DNA of 64,000 bases from Lactuca virosa. Lineage: Eukaryota; Streptophyta; Magnoliopsida; Asterales; Asteraceae. Below, piece after piece: positions 33,314-46,470 of the stretch; positions within the stretch are counted from its first letter, which is position 1, and every line of letters begins with the position of its first letter. The DNA is taken from contig CAKMRJ010005523.1 of assembly GCA_928212115.1 (NCBI GenBank), positions 101,764,100 to 101,828,099 of the forward strand. Direction: 5' to 3'. The position numbers and the translations under genes were made by a program. Under the pieces are notes generated by a model, which was not told the origin of the DNA, made no database searches, and was given only the letters and a program-made list of their open reading frames with translations.

Positions 33314-35194
33314 AAAGTTCCCTCGTTATCACATATTAAAGTTTGGGGTTGTGAAGCTTTTATTAGACAAGAGACTTATGACAAGCTAGCATCTAGAAGT
33401 GAGAAATGTGTTTTCATTGGTTACCCAAAACAGTCTTTTGGATATTTGTTCTACATACCTAGTGAAAATGTGGTCTTTGTAGCACAAAGAGGAGTCTTTC
33501 TAGAAAGAGAGCTCATATTCAAAGATGACAGTGGGAGTACCATTGAACTTGAAGAAATTCAAGAGTTAACCAAAGAAGGAACCTTAGATGATACTAGCAC
33601 TCAAATGAGAGCAAGCAGTTCCTGTTGAATCAGTTGATAACTCATTACCTCTTCCAAGATCCACTAGGGTTAGTGTGCCACCCGAGTTATATGGTTTCAA
33701 TATTACTTCAGACGGTGACACAGTTATCAGTGATAGGACACTGGTAAATCTGGATGAACCAACTAATTACAGGGAAGCAATGGAAGGCCCAGAGGATTCA
33801 ATGTGGAAAGAGGCAATGGACAGCGAGATAAAGTCCACGTATGACAACCTGATGCAGCGAACAAATGACCAAAGATCAAAACTGTTGATTCTAGAAGAAT
33901 ACCCAGGATAATCTTGCCCAAACCACGTTGATTCTATGAATACCGTGGGATTGGCTTCAAAATTCGGTAAACACACACGAAATTTTGAGAGAAAAATGAA
34001 AGTTCTTTAAACTGATCAATGACCATCCAGATTACATCAGAAAGACTTAAATAAGAAGCAGAATTTTAAAAGAAACCCTAAAGAGACATGGGCCAAACAC
34101 AAACCCAAAAACAAAGTCCAAAAATTATGAAAAAAACACAAAAATGTCCATAAGTCCAATTTAGAAAGCGATTTATGGACTCAAAAATGGGTAAGTCCCC
34201 TTCGGGAACTTATCTAGACGTGCTCCTTGCTTCAAGCTTCGATTTGACTGGTCGAAAGACAGTTAGGTGCAAATGGATCTTTAAAAAGAAGACTGACATG
34301 GATGGAAATGTACACACGTTCAAGACTCGACTGGTTGCAAAAGGTTTCACTCAAAACCCGGGGGTTGACTATGATGAGACCTTCTCACCAGTAGCTAAGA
34401 TTAAATCTATTAGGATATTGCTCACCATAGCTGCCTTTCATGACTATGATATATGGAAGATGGATGTCAAGATTGCATTCCTTAACTGGATGTTAGTTGA
34501 GGATATTTAGATTAATCAGTGAGAGGGTTTTGTTGATGCAAAGTTTCCCAATAGAGTGTGCAAGCTTGAGAAATCCATTTATGGATTGAAATAAGCATCT
34601 CGCAGCTGGAATCTTTGCTTCCGTGAGAAATTCAAAGAGTTTGGTTTCTCTGGGAGTGAAGATGAGTCATGCGTGTATATTATGGCCGGTGGGAGAATAG
34701 TAACTATTCTGGTATTATATGTCAACGACATATTACTCATTGGTAACGACGTTCCGACCTTGAAAGATGTTAAGTCTTGGCTTGGAAATTGTTTTTCCAT
34801 GAAAGACCTTGGAGAAGTTGCCTATATTATTTGGATTAGAATATTGAGAGATAGAAAGAAGAGACTAATTGGACTTAGTCATAATACATACTTGGACAAG
34901 GTACTAAAGAGGTTTAGTATGGAAAATTCCAAGAAGGGAGAGCTACCTATCCAGAGCAATACCAAATTGAGTAAGAATGAATGTCCGAGTACGGATGAGG
35001 AAATACCTGACATGAGTCATGTGCCTTATGCTTCCGCTTTCAGATCGATCATGTACGCTATGACATGTACTCACCCTAATGTGTCTTTTGCTTTGAGCAT
35101 GGTTAGTTGCTATCAGGGAAATCCGGGTAGAGCTCATTGGATAGCGGTTAAGAATATACTTAAGTATTCGCGAAGGACAAAGGATTGGACGTGG
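33314..35194 (+). repeat. Array unit U13 (1881 bp)
   Basis: Core unit sharing the rare K-I-A-F codon with U9, exactly 4 units (7524 bp) away. Linker 33675-33911, RT N half 34175-34510, fused frame 34673-35509. Confidence 0.97.
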
Positions 35195-37075
35195 AAAGTT
35201 CCCTCGTTATCACATATTAAAGTTTGGGGTTGTGAAGCTTTTATTAGACAAGAGACTTATGACAAGCTAGCATCTAGAAGTGAGAAATGTGTTTTCATTG
35301 GTTACCCAAAACAGTCTTTTGGATATTTGTTCTACATACCTAGTGAAAATGTGGTCTTTGTAGCACAAAGAGGAGTCTTTCTAGAAAGAGAGCTCATATT
35401 CAAAGATGACAGTGGGAGTACCATTGAACTTGAAGAAATTCAAGAGTTAACCAAAGAAGGAACCTTAGATGATACTAGCACTCAAATGAGAGCAAGCAGT
35501 TCCTGTTGAATCAGTTGATAACTCATTACCTCTTCCAAGATCCACTAGGGTTAGTGTGCCACCCGAGTTATATGGTTTCAATATTACTTCAGACGGTGAC
35601 ACAGTTATCAGTGATAGGACACTGGTAAATCTGGATGAACCAACTAATTACAGGGAAGCAATGGAAGGCCCAGAGGATTCAATGTGGAAAGAGGCAATGG
35701 ACAGCGAGATAAAGTCCACGTATGACAACCTGATGCAGCGAACAAATGACCAAAGATCAAAACTGTTGATTCTAGAAGAATACCCAGGATAATCTTGCCC
35801 AAACCACGTTGATTCTATGAATACCGTGGGATTGGCTTCAAAATTCGGTAAACACACACGAAATTTTGAGAGAAAAATGAAAGTTCTTTAAACTGATCAA
35901 TGACCATCCAGATTACATCAGAAAGACTTAAATAAGAAGCAGAATTTTAAAAGAAACCCTAAAGAGACATGGGCCAAACACAAACCCAAAAACAAAGTCC
36001 AAAAATTATGAAAAAAACACAAAAATGTCCATAAGTCCAATTTAGAAAGCGATTTATGGACTCAAAAATGGGTAAGTCCCCTTCGGGAACTTATCTAGAC
36101 GTGCTCCTTGCTTCAAGCTTCGATTTGACTGGTCGAAAGACAGTTAGGTGCAAATGGATCTTTAAAAAGAAGACTGACATGGATGGAAATGTACACACGT
36201 TCAAGACTCGACTGGTTGCAAAAGGTTTCACTCAAAACCCGGGGGTTGACTATGATGAGACCTTCTCACCAGTAGCTAAGATTAAATCTATTAGGATATT
36301 GCTCACCATAGCTGCCTTTCATGACTATGATATATGGAAGATGGATGTCAAGACTGCATTCCTTAACTGGATGTTAGTTGAGGATATTTAGATTAATCAG
36401 TGAGAGGGTTTTGTTGATGCAAAGTTTCCCAATAGAGTGTGCAAGCTTGAGAAATCCATTTATGGATTGAAATAAGCATCTCGCAGCTGGAATCTTTGCT
36501 TCCGTGAGAAATTCAAAGAGTTTGGTTTCTCTGGGAGTGAAGATGAGTCATGCGTGTATATTATGGCCGGTGGGAGAATAGTAACTATTCTGGTATTATA
36601 TGTCAACGACATATTACTCATTGGTAACGACGTTCCGACCTTGAAAGATGTTAAGTCTTGGCTTGGAAATTGTTTTTCCATGAAAGACCTTGGAGAAGTT
36701 GCCTATATTATTTGGATTAGAATATTGAGAGATAGAAAGAAGAGACTAATTGGACTTAGTCATAATACATACTTGGACAAGGTACTAAAGAGGTTTAGTA
36801 TGGAAAATTCCAAGAAGGGAGAGCTACCTATCCAGAGCAATACCAAATTGAGTAAGAATGAATGTCCGAGTACGGATGAGGAAATACCTGACATGAGTCA
36901 TGTGCCTTATGCTTCCGCTTTCAGATCGATCATGTACGCTATGACATGTACTCACCCTAATGTGTCTTTTGCTTTGAGCATGGTTAGTTGCTATCAGGGA
37001 AATCCGGGTAGAGCTCATTGGATAGCGGTTAAGAATATACTTAAGTATTCGCGAAGGACAAAGGATTGGTCGTGG
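35195..37075 (+). repeat. Array unit U14 (1881 bp)
   Basis: Last unit of the exactly periodic core. Linker 35556-35792, RT N half 36056-36391, fused frame 36554-37390 with a D-W-S-W junction. Confidence 0.97.
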
Positions 37076-38955
37076 AAAGTTCCCTCGTTATCACATATTA
37101 AAGTTTGGGGTTGTGAAGCTTTTATTAGACAAGAGACTTATGACAAGCTAGCATCTAGAAGTGAGAAATGTGTTTTCATTGGTTACCCAAAACAGTCTTT
37201 TGGATATTTGTTCTACATACCTAGTGAAAATGTGGTCTTTGTAGCACAAAGAGGAGTCTTTCTAGAAAGAGAGCTCATATTCAAAGATGACAGTGGGAGT
37301 ACCATTGAACTTGAAGAAATTCAAGAGTTAACCAAAGAAGGAACCTTAGATGATACTAGCACTCAAATGAGAGCAAGCAGTTCCTGTTGAATCAGTTGAT
37401 AACTCGTTACCTCTTCCAAGATCCACTAGGGTTAGTGTGCCACCCGAGTTATATGGTTTCAATATTACTTCAGACGGTGACACAGTTATCAGTGATAGGA
37501 CACTGGTAAATCTGGATGAACCAACTAATTACAGGGAAGCAATGGAAGGCCCAGAGGATTCAATGTGGAAAGAGGCAATGGACAGCGAGATAAAGTCCAC
37601 GTATGACAACCTGATGCAGCGAACAAATGACCAAAGATCAAAACTGTTGATTCTAGAAGAATACCCAGGATAATCTTGCCCAAACCACGTTGATTCTATG
37701 AATACCGTGGGATTGGCTTCAAAATTCGGTAAACACACACGAAATTTTGAGAGAAAAATGAAAGTTCTTTAAACTGATCAATGACCATCCAGATTACATC
37801 AGAAAGACTTAAATAAGAAGCAGAATTTTAAAAGAAACCCTAAAGAGACATGGGCCAAACACAAACCCAAAAACAAAGTCCAAAAATTATGAAAAAAACA
37901 CAAAAATGTCCATAAGTCCAATTTAGAAAGCGATTTCTGGACTCAAAAATGGGTAAGTCCCCTTCGGGAACTTATCTAGACGTGCTCCTTGCTTCAAGCT
38001 TCGATTTGACTGGTCGAAAGACAGTTAGGTGCAAATGGATCTTTAAAAAGAAGACTGACATGGATGGAAATGTACACACGTTCAAGACTCGACTGGTTGC
38101 AAAAGGTTTCACTCAAAACCGGGGGTTGACTATGATGAGACCTTCTCACCAGTAGCTAAGATTAAATCTATTAGGATATTGCTCACCATAGCTGCCTTTC
38201 ATGACTATGATATATGGAAGATGGATGTCAAGACTGCATTCCTTAACTGGATGTTAGTTGAGGATATTTAGATTAATCAGTGAGAGGGTTTTGTTGATGC
38301 AAAGTTTCCCAATAGAGTGTGCAAGCTTGAGAAATCCATTTATGGATTGAAATAAGCATCTCGCAGCTGGAATCTTTGCTTCCGTGAGAAATTCAAAGAG
38401 TTTGGTTTCTCTGGGAGTGAAGATGAGTCATGCGTGTATATTATGGCCGGTGGGAGAATAGTAACTATTCTGGTATTATATGTCAACGACATATTACTCA
38501 TTGGTAACGACGTTCCGACCTTGAAAGATGTTAAGTCTTGGCTTGGAAATTGTTTTTCCATGAAAGACCTTGGAGAAGTTGCCTATATTATTTGGATTAG
38601 AATATTGAGAGATAGAAAGAAGAGACTAATTGGACTTAGTCATAATACATACTTGGACAAGGTACTAAAGAGGTTTAGTATGGAAAATTCCAAGAAGGGA
38701 GAGCTACCTATCCAGAGCAATACCAAATTGAGTAAGAATGAATGTCCGAGTACGGATGAGGAAATACCTGACATGAGTCATGTGCCTTATGCTTCCGCTT
38801 TCAGATCGATCATGTACGCTATGACATGTACTCACCCTAATGTGTCTTTTGCTTTGAGCATGGTTAGTTGCTATCAGGGAAATCCGGGTAGAGCTCATTG
38901 GATAGCGGTTAAGAATATACTTAAGTATTCGCGAAGGACAAAGGATTGGACGTGG
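37076..38955 (+). repeat. Array unit U15 (1880 bp)
   Basis: One C is missing near 38120 (AAACCGGGGG), which ends the RT N half early (37949-38155). Linker 37437-37673. The fused frame 38434-39210 is shortened by a 2-nt loss in U16. Confidence 0.96.
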
Positions 38956-40831
38956 AAAGTTCCCTCGTTATCACATATTAAAGTTTGGGGTTGTGAAGCT
39001 TTTATTAGACAAGAGACTTATGACAAGCTAGCATCTAGAAGTGAGAAATGTGTTTTCATTGGTTACCCAAAACAGTCTTTTGGATATTTGTTCTACATAC
39101 CTAGTGAAAATGTGGTCTTTGTAGCACAAAGAGGAGTCTTTCTAGAAAGAGAGCTCATATTCAAAGATGACAGTGGGAGTACCATTGAACTTGAAAAATT
39201 CAAGAGTTAACCAAAGAAGGAACCTTAGATGATACTAGCACTCAAATGAGAGCAAGCAGTTCCTGTTGAATCAGTTGATAACTCGTTACCTCTTCCAAGA
39301 TCCACTAGGGTTAGTGTGCCACCCGAGTTATATGGTTTCAATATTACTTCAGACGGTGACACAGTTATCAGTGATAGGACACTGGTAAATCTGGATGAAC
39401 CAACTAATTACAGGGAAGCAATGGAAGGCCCAGAGGATTCAATGTGGAAAGAGGCAATGGACAGCGAGATAAAGTCCACGTATGACAACCTGATGCAGCG
39501 AACAAATGACCAAAGATCAAAACTGTTGATTCTAGAAGAATACCCAGGATAATCTTGCCCAAACCACGTTGATTCTATGAATACCGTGGGATTGGCTTCA
39601 AAATTCGGTAAACACACACAAATTTTGAGAGAAAAATGAAAGTTCTTTAAACTGATCAATGACCATCCAGATTACATCAGAAAGACTTAAATAAGAAGCA
39701 GAATTTTAAAAGAAACCCTAAAGAGACATGGGCCAAACACAAACCCAAAAACAAAGTCCAAAAATTATGAAAAAAACACAAAAATGTCCATAAGTCCAAT
39801 TTAGAAAGCGATTTATGGACTCAAAAATGGGTAAGTCCCCTTCGGGAACTTATCTAGACGTGCTCCTTGCTTCAAGCTTCGATTTGACTGGTCGAAAGAC
39901 AGTTAGGTGCAAATGGATCTTTAAAAAGAAGACTGACATGGATGGAAATGTACACACGTTCAAGACTCGACTGGTTGCAAAAGGTTTCACTCAAAACCCG
40001 GGGGTTGACTATGATGAGACCTTCTCACCAGTAGCTAAGATTAAATCTATTAGGATATTGCTCACCATAGCTGCCTTTCATGACTATGATATATGGAAGA
40101 TGGATGTCAAGACTGCTTTCCTTAACGGGATGTTAGTTGAGGATATTTAGATTAATCAGTGAGAGGGTTTTGTTGATGCAAAGTTTCCCAATAGAGTGTG
40201 CAAGCTTGAGAAATCCATTTATGGATTGAAATAAGCATCTCGCAGCTGGAATCTTTGCTTCCGTGAGAAATTCAAAGAGTTTGGTTTCTCTGGGAGTGAA
40301 GATGAGTCATGCGTGTATATTATGGCCGGTGGGAGAATAGTAACTATTCTGGTATTATATGTCAACGACATATTACTCATTGGTAACGACGTTCCGACCT
40401 TGAAAGATGTTAAGTCTTGGCTTGGAAATTGTTTTTCCATGAAAGACCTTGGAGAAGTTGCCTATATTATTTGGATTAGAATATTGAGAGATAGAAAGAA
40501 GAGACTAATTGGACTTAGTCATAATACATACTTGGACAAGGTACTAAAGAGGTTTAGTATGGAAAATTCCAAGAAGGGAGAGCTACCTATCCAGAGCAAT
40601 ACCAAATTGAGTAAGAATGAATGTCCGAGTACGGATGAGGAAATACCTGACATGAGTCATGTGCCTTATGCTTCCGCTTTCAGATCGATCATGTACGCTA
40701 TGACATGTACTCACCCTAATGTGTCTTTTGCTTTGAGCATGGTTAGTTGCTATCAGGGAAATCCGGGTAGAGCTCATTGGATAGCGGTTAAGAATATACT
40801 TAAGTATTCGCGAAGGACAAAGGATTGGTGG
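38956..40831 (+). repeat. Array unit U16 (1876 bp)
   Basis: Two bases are missing near 39195 (CTTGAAAAATTC), one near 39619, and three at the junction with U17 (GGATTGGTGG). The RT N half 39815-40150 keeps F-L-N-G, the usual family residue, where others have F-L-N-W. Fused frame 40313-41146, one codon shorter than usual. Confidence 0.96.
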
Positions 40832-42711
40832 AAAGTTCCCTCGTTATCACATATTAAAGTTTGGGGTTGTGAAGCTTTTATTAGACAAGAGACTTATGAC
40901 AAGCTAGCATCTAGAAGTGAGAAATGTGTTTTCATTGGTTACCCAAAACAGTCTTTTGGATATTTGTTCTACATACCTAGTGAAAATGTGGTCTTTGTAG
41001 CACAAAGAGGAGTCTTTCTAGAAAGAGAGCTCATATTCAAAGATGACAGTGGGAGTACCATTGAACTTGAAGAAATTCAAGAGTTAACCAAAGAAGGAAC
41101 CTTAGATGATACTAGCACTCAAATGAGAGCAAGCAGTTCCTGTTGAATCAGTTGATAACTCATTACCTCTTCCAAGATCCACTAGGGTTAGTGTGCCACC
41201 CGAGTTATATGGTTTCAATATTACTTCAGACGGTGACACAGTTATCAGTGATAGGACACTGGTAAATCTGGATGAACCAACTAATTACAGGGAAGCAATG
41301 GAAGGCCCAGAGGATTCAATGTGGAAAGAGGCAATGGACAGCGAGATAAAGTCCACGTATGACAACCTGATGCAGCGAACAAATGACCAAAGATCAAAAC
41401 TGTTGATTCTAGAAGAATACCCAGGATAATCTTGCCCAAACCACGTTGATTCTATGAATACCGTGGGATTGGCTTCAAAATTCGGTAAACACACACGAAA
41501 TTTTGAGAGAAAAATGAAAGTTCTTTAAACTGATCAATGACCATCCAGATTACATCAGAAAGACTTAAATAAGAAGCAGAATTTTAAAAGAAACCCTAAA
41601 GAGACATGGGCCAAACACAAACCCAAAAACAAAGTCCAAAAATTATGAAAAAAACACAAAAATGTCCATAAGTCCAATTTAGAAAGCGATTTATGGACTC
41701 AAAAATGGGTAAGTCCCCTTCGGGAACTTATCTAGACGTGCTCCTTGCTTCAAGCTTCGATTTGACTGGTCGAAAGACAGTTAGGTGCAAATGGATCTTT
41801 AAAAAGAAGACTGACATGGATGGAAATGTACACACGTTCAAGACTCGACTGGTTGCAAAAGGTTTCACTCAAAAACCGGGGGTTGACTATGATGAGACCT
41901 TCTCACCAGTAGCTAAGATTAAATCTATTAGGATATTGCTCACCATAGCTGCCTTTCATGACTATGATATATGGAAGATGGATGTCAAGACTGCTTTCCT
42001 TAACGGATGTTAGTTGAGGATATTTAGATTAATCAGTGAGAGGGTTTTGTTGATGCAAAGTTTCCCAATAGAGTGTGCAAGCTTGAGAAATCCATTTATG
42101 GATTGAAATAAGCATCTCGCAGCTGGAATCTTTGCTTCCGTGAGAAATTCAAAGAGTTTGGTTTCTCTGGGAGTGAAGATGAGTCATGCGTGTATATTAT
42201 GGCCGGTGGGAGAATAGTAACTATTCTGGTATTATATGTCAACGACATATTACTCATTGGTAACGACGTTCCGACCTTGAAAGATGTTAAGTCTTGGCTT
42301 GGAAATTGTTTTTCCATGAAAGACCTTGGAGAAGTTGCCTATATTATTTGGATTAGAATATTGAGAGATAGAAAGAAGAGACTAATTGGACTTAGTCATA
42401 ATACATACTTGGACAAGGTACTAAAGAGGTTTAGTATGGAAAATTCCAAGAAGGGAGAGCTACCTATCCAGAGCAATACCAAATTGAGTAAGAATGAATG
42501 TCCGAGTACGAATGAGGAAATACCTAACATCAGTCATGTGCCTTATGCTTCCGCTTTCAGATCGATCATGTACGCTATGAAATGTACTCACCCTAATGTG
42601 TCTTTTGCTTTGAGCATGGTTAGTTGCTATCAGGGAAATCCGGGTAGAGCTCATTGGATAGCGGTTAAGAATATACGTAAGTATTCGCGAAGGACAAAGG
42701 ATTAGTCATGG
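40832..42711 (+). repeat. Array unit U17 (1880 bp)
   Basis: One base is lost after F-L-N-G (near 42004), ending the RT N half (41693-42013). It carries the N-E-E-I-P-N-I-S marker in RT-RNase H (frame 42190-42705), which stops at a TAG at the junction. Confidence 0.96.
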
Positions 42712-44590
42712 AAAGTTCCCTCGTTATCACATATTAAAGTTTGGGGTTGTGTAGCTTTTATTAGACAAGAGACTTATGACAAGCTAGCATCTAGAAGTGA
42801 GAAATGTGTTTTCATTGGTTACCCAAAACAGTCTTTTGGATATTTGTTCTACATACCTAGTGAAAATGTGGTCTTTGTAGCACAAAGAGGAGTCTTTCTA
42901 GAAAGAGAGCTCATATTCAAAGATGACAGTGGGAGTACCATTGAACTTGAAAAAATTCAAGAGTTAACCAAAGAAGGAAGCTTAGATGATACTAGCACTC
43001 AAATGAGAACAAGCAGTTCATGTTGAATCAGTTGATAACTCGTTACCTCTTCCAAGATCCACTAGGGTTAGTGTGCCACCCGAGTTATATGGTTTCAATA
43101 TTACTTCAGACGGTGACACAGTTATCAGTGATAGGACACTGGTAAATCGGGATGAACCAACTAATTACAGGGAAGCAATGGAAGGCCCAGAGGATTCAAT
43201 GTGGAAAGAGGCAATGTACAGCGAGATAAAGTCCACGTATGACAACCTGATGCAGCGAACAAATGACCAAAGATCAAAACTGTTGATTCTAGAAGAATAC
43301 CCAGGATAATCTTGCCCAAACCACGTTGATTCTATGAATACCGTGGGATTGGCTTCAAAATTCGGTAAACACACACGAAATTTTGAGAGAAAAATGGAAG
43401 TTCTTTAAACTGATCAATGACCATCCAGATTACATCAGAAAGACTTAAATAAGAAGCAGAATTTTAAAAGAAACCCTAAAGAGACATGGGCCAAACACAA
43501 ACCCAAAAACAAAGTCCAAAAATTATGAAAAAAACACCAAAATGTCCATAAGTCCAATTTAGAAAGCGATTTATGGACTCAAAAATGGGTAAGTCCCCTT
43601 CGGGAACTTATCTAGACGTGCTCCTTGCTTCAAGCTTCGATTTGACTGGTCGAAAGACAGTTAGGTGCAAATGGATCTTTAAAAAGAAGACTGACATGGA
43701 TGGAAATGTACACACGTTCAAGACTCGACTGGTTGCAAAAGGTTTCACTCAAAAACCGGGGGTTGACTATGATGAGACCTTCTCACCAGTAGCTAAGATT
43801 AAATCTATTAGGATATTGCTCACCATAGCTGCCTTTCATGACTATGATATATGGAAGATGGATGTCAAGACTGTTTCCTTAACTGGATGTTAGTTGAGGA
43901 TATTTAGATTAATCAGTGAGAGGGTTTTGTTGATGCAAAGTTTCCCAATAGAGTGTGCAAGCTTGAGAAATCCATTTATGGATTGAAATAAGCATCTCGC
44001 AGCTGGAATCTTTGCTTCCGTGAGAAATTCAAAGAGTTTGGTTTCTCTGGGAGTGAAGATGAGTCATGCGTGTATATTATGGCCGGTGGGAGAATAGTAA
44101 CTATTTGGTATTATATGTCAACGACATATTGCTCATTGGTAACGACGTTCCGACCTTGAAAGATGTTAAGTCTTGGCTTGGAAATTGTTTTTCCATGAAA
44201 GACCTTGGAGAAGTTGCCTATATTATTTGGATTAGAATATTGAGAGATAGAAAGAAGAGACTAATTGGACTTAGTCATAATACATACTTGGACAAGGTAC
44301 TAAAGAGGTTTAGTATGGAAAATTCCAAGAAGGGAGAGCTACCTATCCAGAGCAATACCAAATTGAGTAAGAATGAATGTCCGAGTACGGATGAGGAAAT
44401 ACCTGACATGAGTCATGTGCCTTATGCTTCCGCTTTCAGATCGATCATGTACGCTATGACATGTACTCACCCTAATGTGTCTTTTGCTTTGAGCATGGTT
44501 AGTTGCTATCAGGGAAATCCGGGTAGAGCTCATTGGATAGCGGTTAAGAATATACTTAAGTATTCGCGAAGGACAAAGGATTGGTCGTGG
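42712..44590 (+). repeat. Array unit U18 (1879 bp)
   Basis: It starts with the TAGTCATGG junction and has GTAGC for GAAGC. The linker 43073-43309 has L-to-R and D-to-Y changes shared with U28. RT N half 43573-43893 is cut by an indel near 43873. A base lost near 44105 shifts the RT C half (44066-44845). Confidence 0.96.
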
Positions 44591-46470
44591 AAAGTTCCCT
44601 CGTTATCACATATTAAAGTTTGGGGTTGTGAAGCTTTTATTAGACAAGAGACTTATGACAAGCTAGCATCTAGAAGTGAGAAATGTGTTTTCATTGGTTA
44701 CCCAAAACAGTCTTTTGGATATTTGTTCTACATACCTAGTGAAAATGTGGTCTTTGTAGCACAAAGAGGAGTCTTTCTAGAAAGAGAGCTCATATTCAAA
44801 GATGACAGTGGGAGTACCATTGAACTTGAAAAATTCAAGAGTTAACCAAAGAAGGAACCTTAGATGATACTAGCACTCAAATGAGAGCAAGCAGTTCCTG
44901 TTGAATCAGTTGATAACTCGTTACCTCTTCCAAGATCCACTAGGGTTAGTGTGCCACCCGAGTTATATGGTTTCAATATTACTTCAGACGGTGACACAGT
45001 TATCAGTGATAGGACACTGGTAAATCTGGATGAACCAACTAATTACAGGGAAGCAATGGAAGGCCCAGAGGATTCAATGTGGAAAGAGGCAATGGACAGC
45101 GAGATAAAGTCCACGTATGACAACCTGATGCAGCGAACAAATGACCAAAGATCAAAACTGTTGATTCTAGAAGAATACCCAGGATAATCTTGCCCAAACC
45201 ACGTTGATTCTATGAATACCGTGGGATTGGCTTCAAAATTCGGTAAACACACACGAAATTTTGAGAGAAAAATGAAAGTTCTTTAAACTGATCAATGACC
45301 ATCCAGATTACATCAGAAAGACTTAAATAAGAAGCAGAATTTTAAAAGAAACCCTAAAGAGACATGGGCCAAACACAAACCCAAAAATAAAGTCCAAAAA
45401 TTATGAAAAAAACACAAAAATGTCCATAAATCCAATTTAGAAAGCGATTTATGGACTCAAAAATGGGTAAGTCCCCTTCGCGAACTTATCTAGACGTGCT
45501 CCTTGCTTCAATCTTCGATTTGACTGGTCGAAAGACAGTTAGGTGCAAATGGATCTTTAAAAAGAAGACTGACATGGATGGAAATGTACACACGTTCAAG
45601 ACTCGACTGGTTGCAAAAGATTTCACTCAAAAACCGGGGGTTGACTATGATGAGACCTTCTCACCAGTAGCTAAGATTAAATCTATTAGGATATTGCTCA
45701 CCATAGCTGCCTTTCATGAGTATGATATACGGAAGATGGATGTCAAGACTGTATTCCTTAACTGGATGTTAGTTGGGGATATTTAGATTAATCAGTGAGA
45801 GGGTTTTGTTGATGCAAAGTTTCCGAATAGAGTGTGCAAGCTTGAGAAATCCATTTATGGATTGAAATAAGCATCTCGCAGCTGGAATCTTTGCTTCCGT
45901 GAGAAATTCAAAGAGTTTGGTTTCTCTGGGAGTGAAGATGAGTCATGCGTGTATATTATGGCCGGTGGGAGAATAGTAACTATTTTAGTATTATATGTCA
46001 ACGACATATTGCTCATTGGTAACGACGTTCCGACCTTGAAAGATGTTAAGTCTTGGCTTGGAAATTGTTTTTCCATGAAAGACCTTGGAGAAGTTGCCTA
46101 TATTATTTGGATTAGAATATTGAGAGATAGAAAGAAGAGACTAATTGGACTTAGTCATAATACATACTTGGACAAGGTACTAAAGAGGTTTAGTATGGAA
46201 AATTCCAAGAAGGGAGAGCTACCTATCCAGAGCAATACCAAATTGAGTAAGAATGAATGTCCGAGTACGGATGAGGAAATACCTGACATGAGTCATGTGC
46301 CTTATGCTTCCGCTTTCAGATCGATCATGTACGCTATGACATGTACTCACCCTAATGTGTCTTTTGCTTTGAGCATGGTTAGTTGCTATCAGGGAAATCC
46401 GGGTAGAGCTCATTGGATAGCGGTTAAGAATATACTTAAGTATTCGCGAAGGACAAAGGATTGGTCGTGG
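44591..46470 (+). repeat. Array unit U19 (1880 bp)
   Basis: Founder or sister of a distinct haplotype: CGCGAAC hairpin, A-S-I-F, H-E-Y-D-I-R-K-M, TTTCCGAATAG and TTTTAGTATT all recur together in U27 and U28. RT N half 45451-45786; fused frame 45949-46785. Two bases missing near 44830 shorten the incoming frame. Confidence 0.96.
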
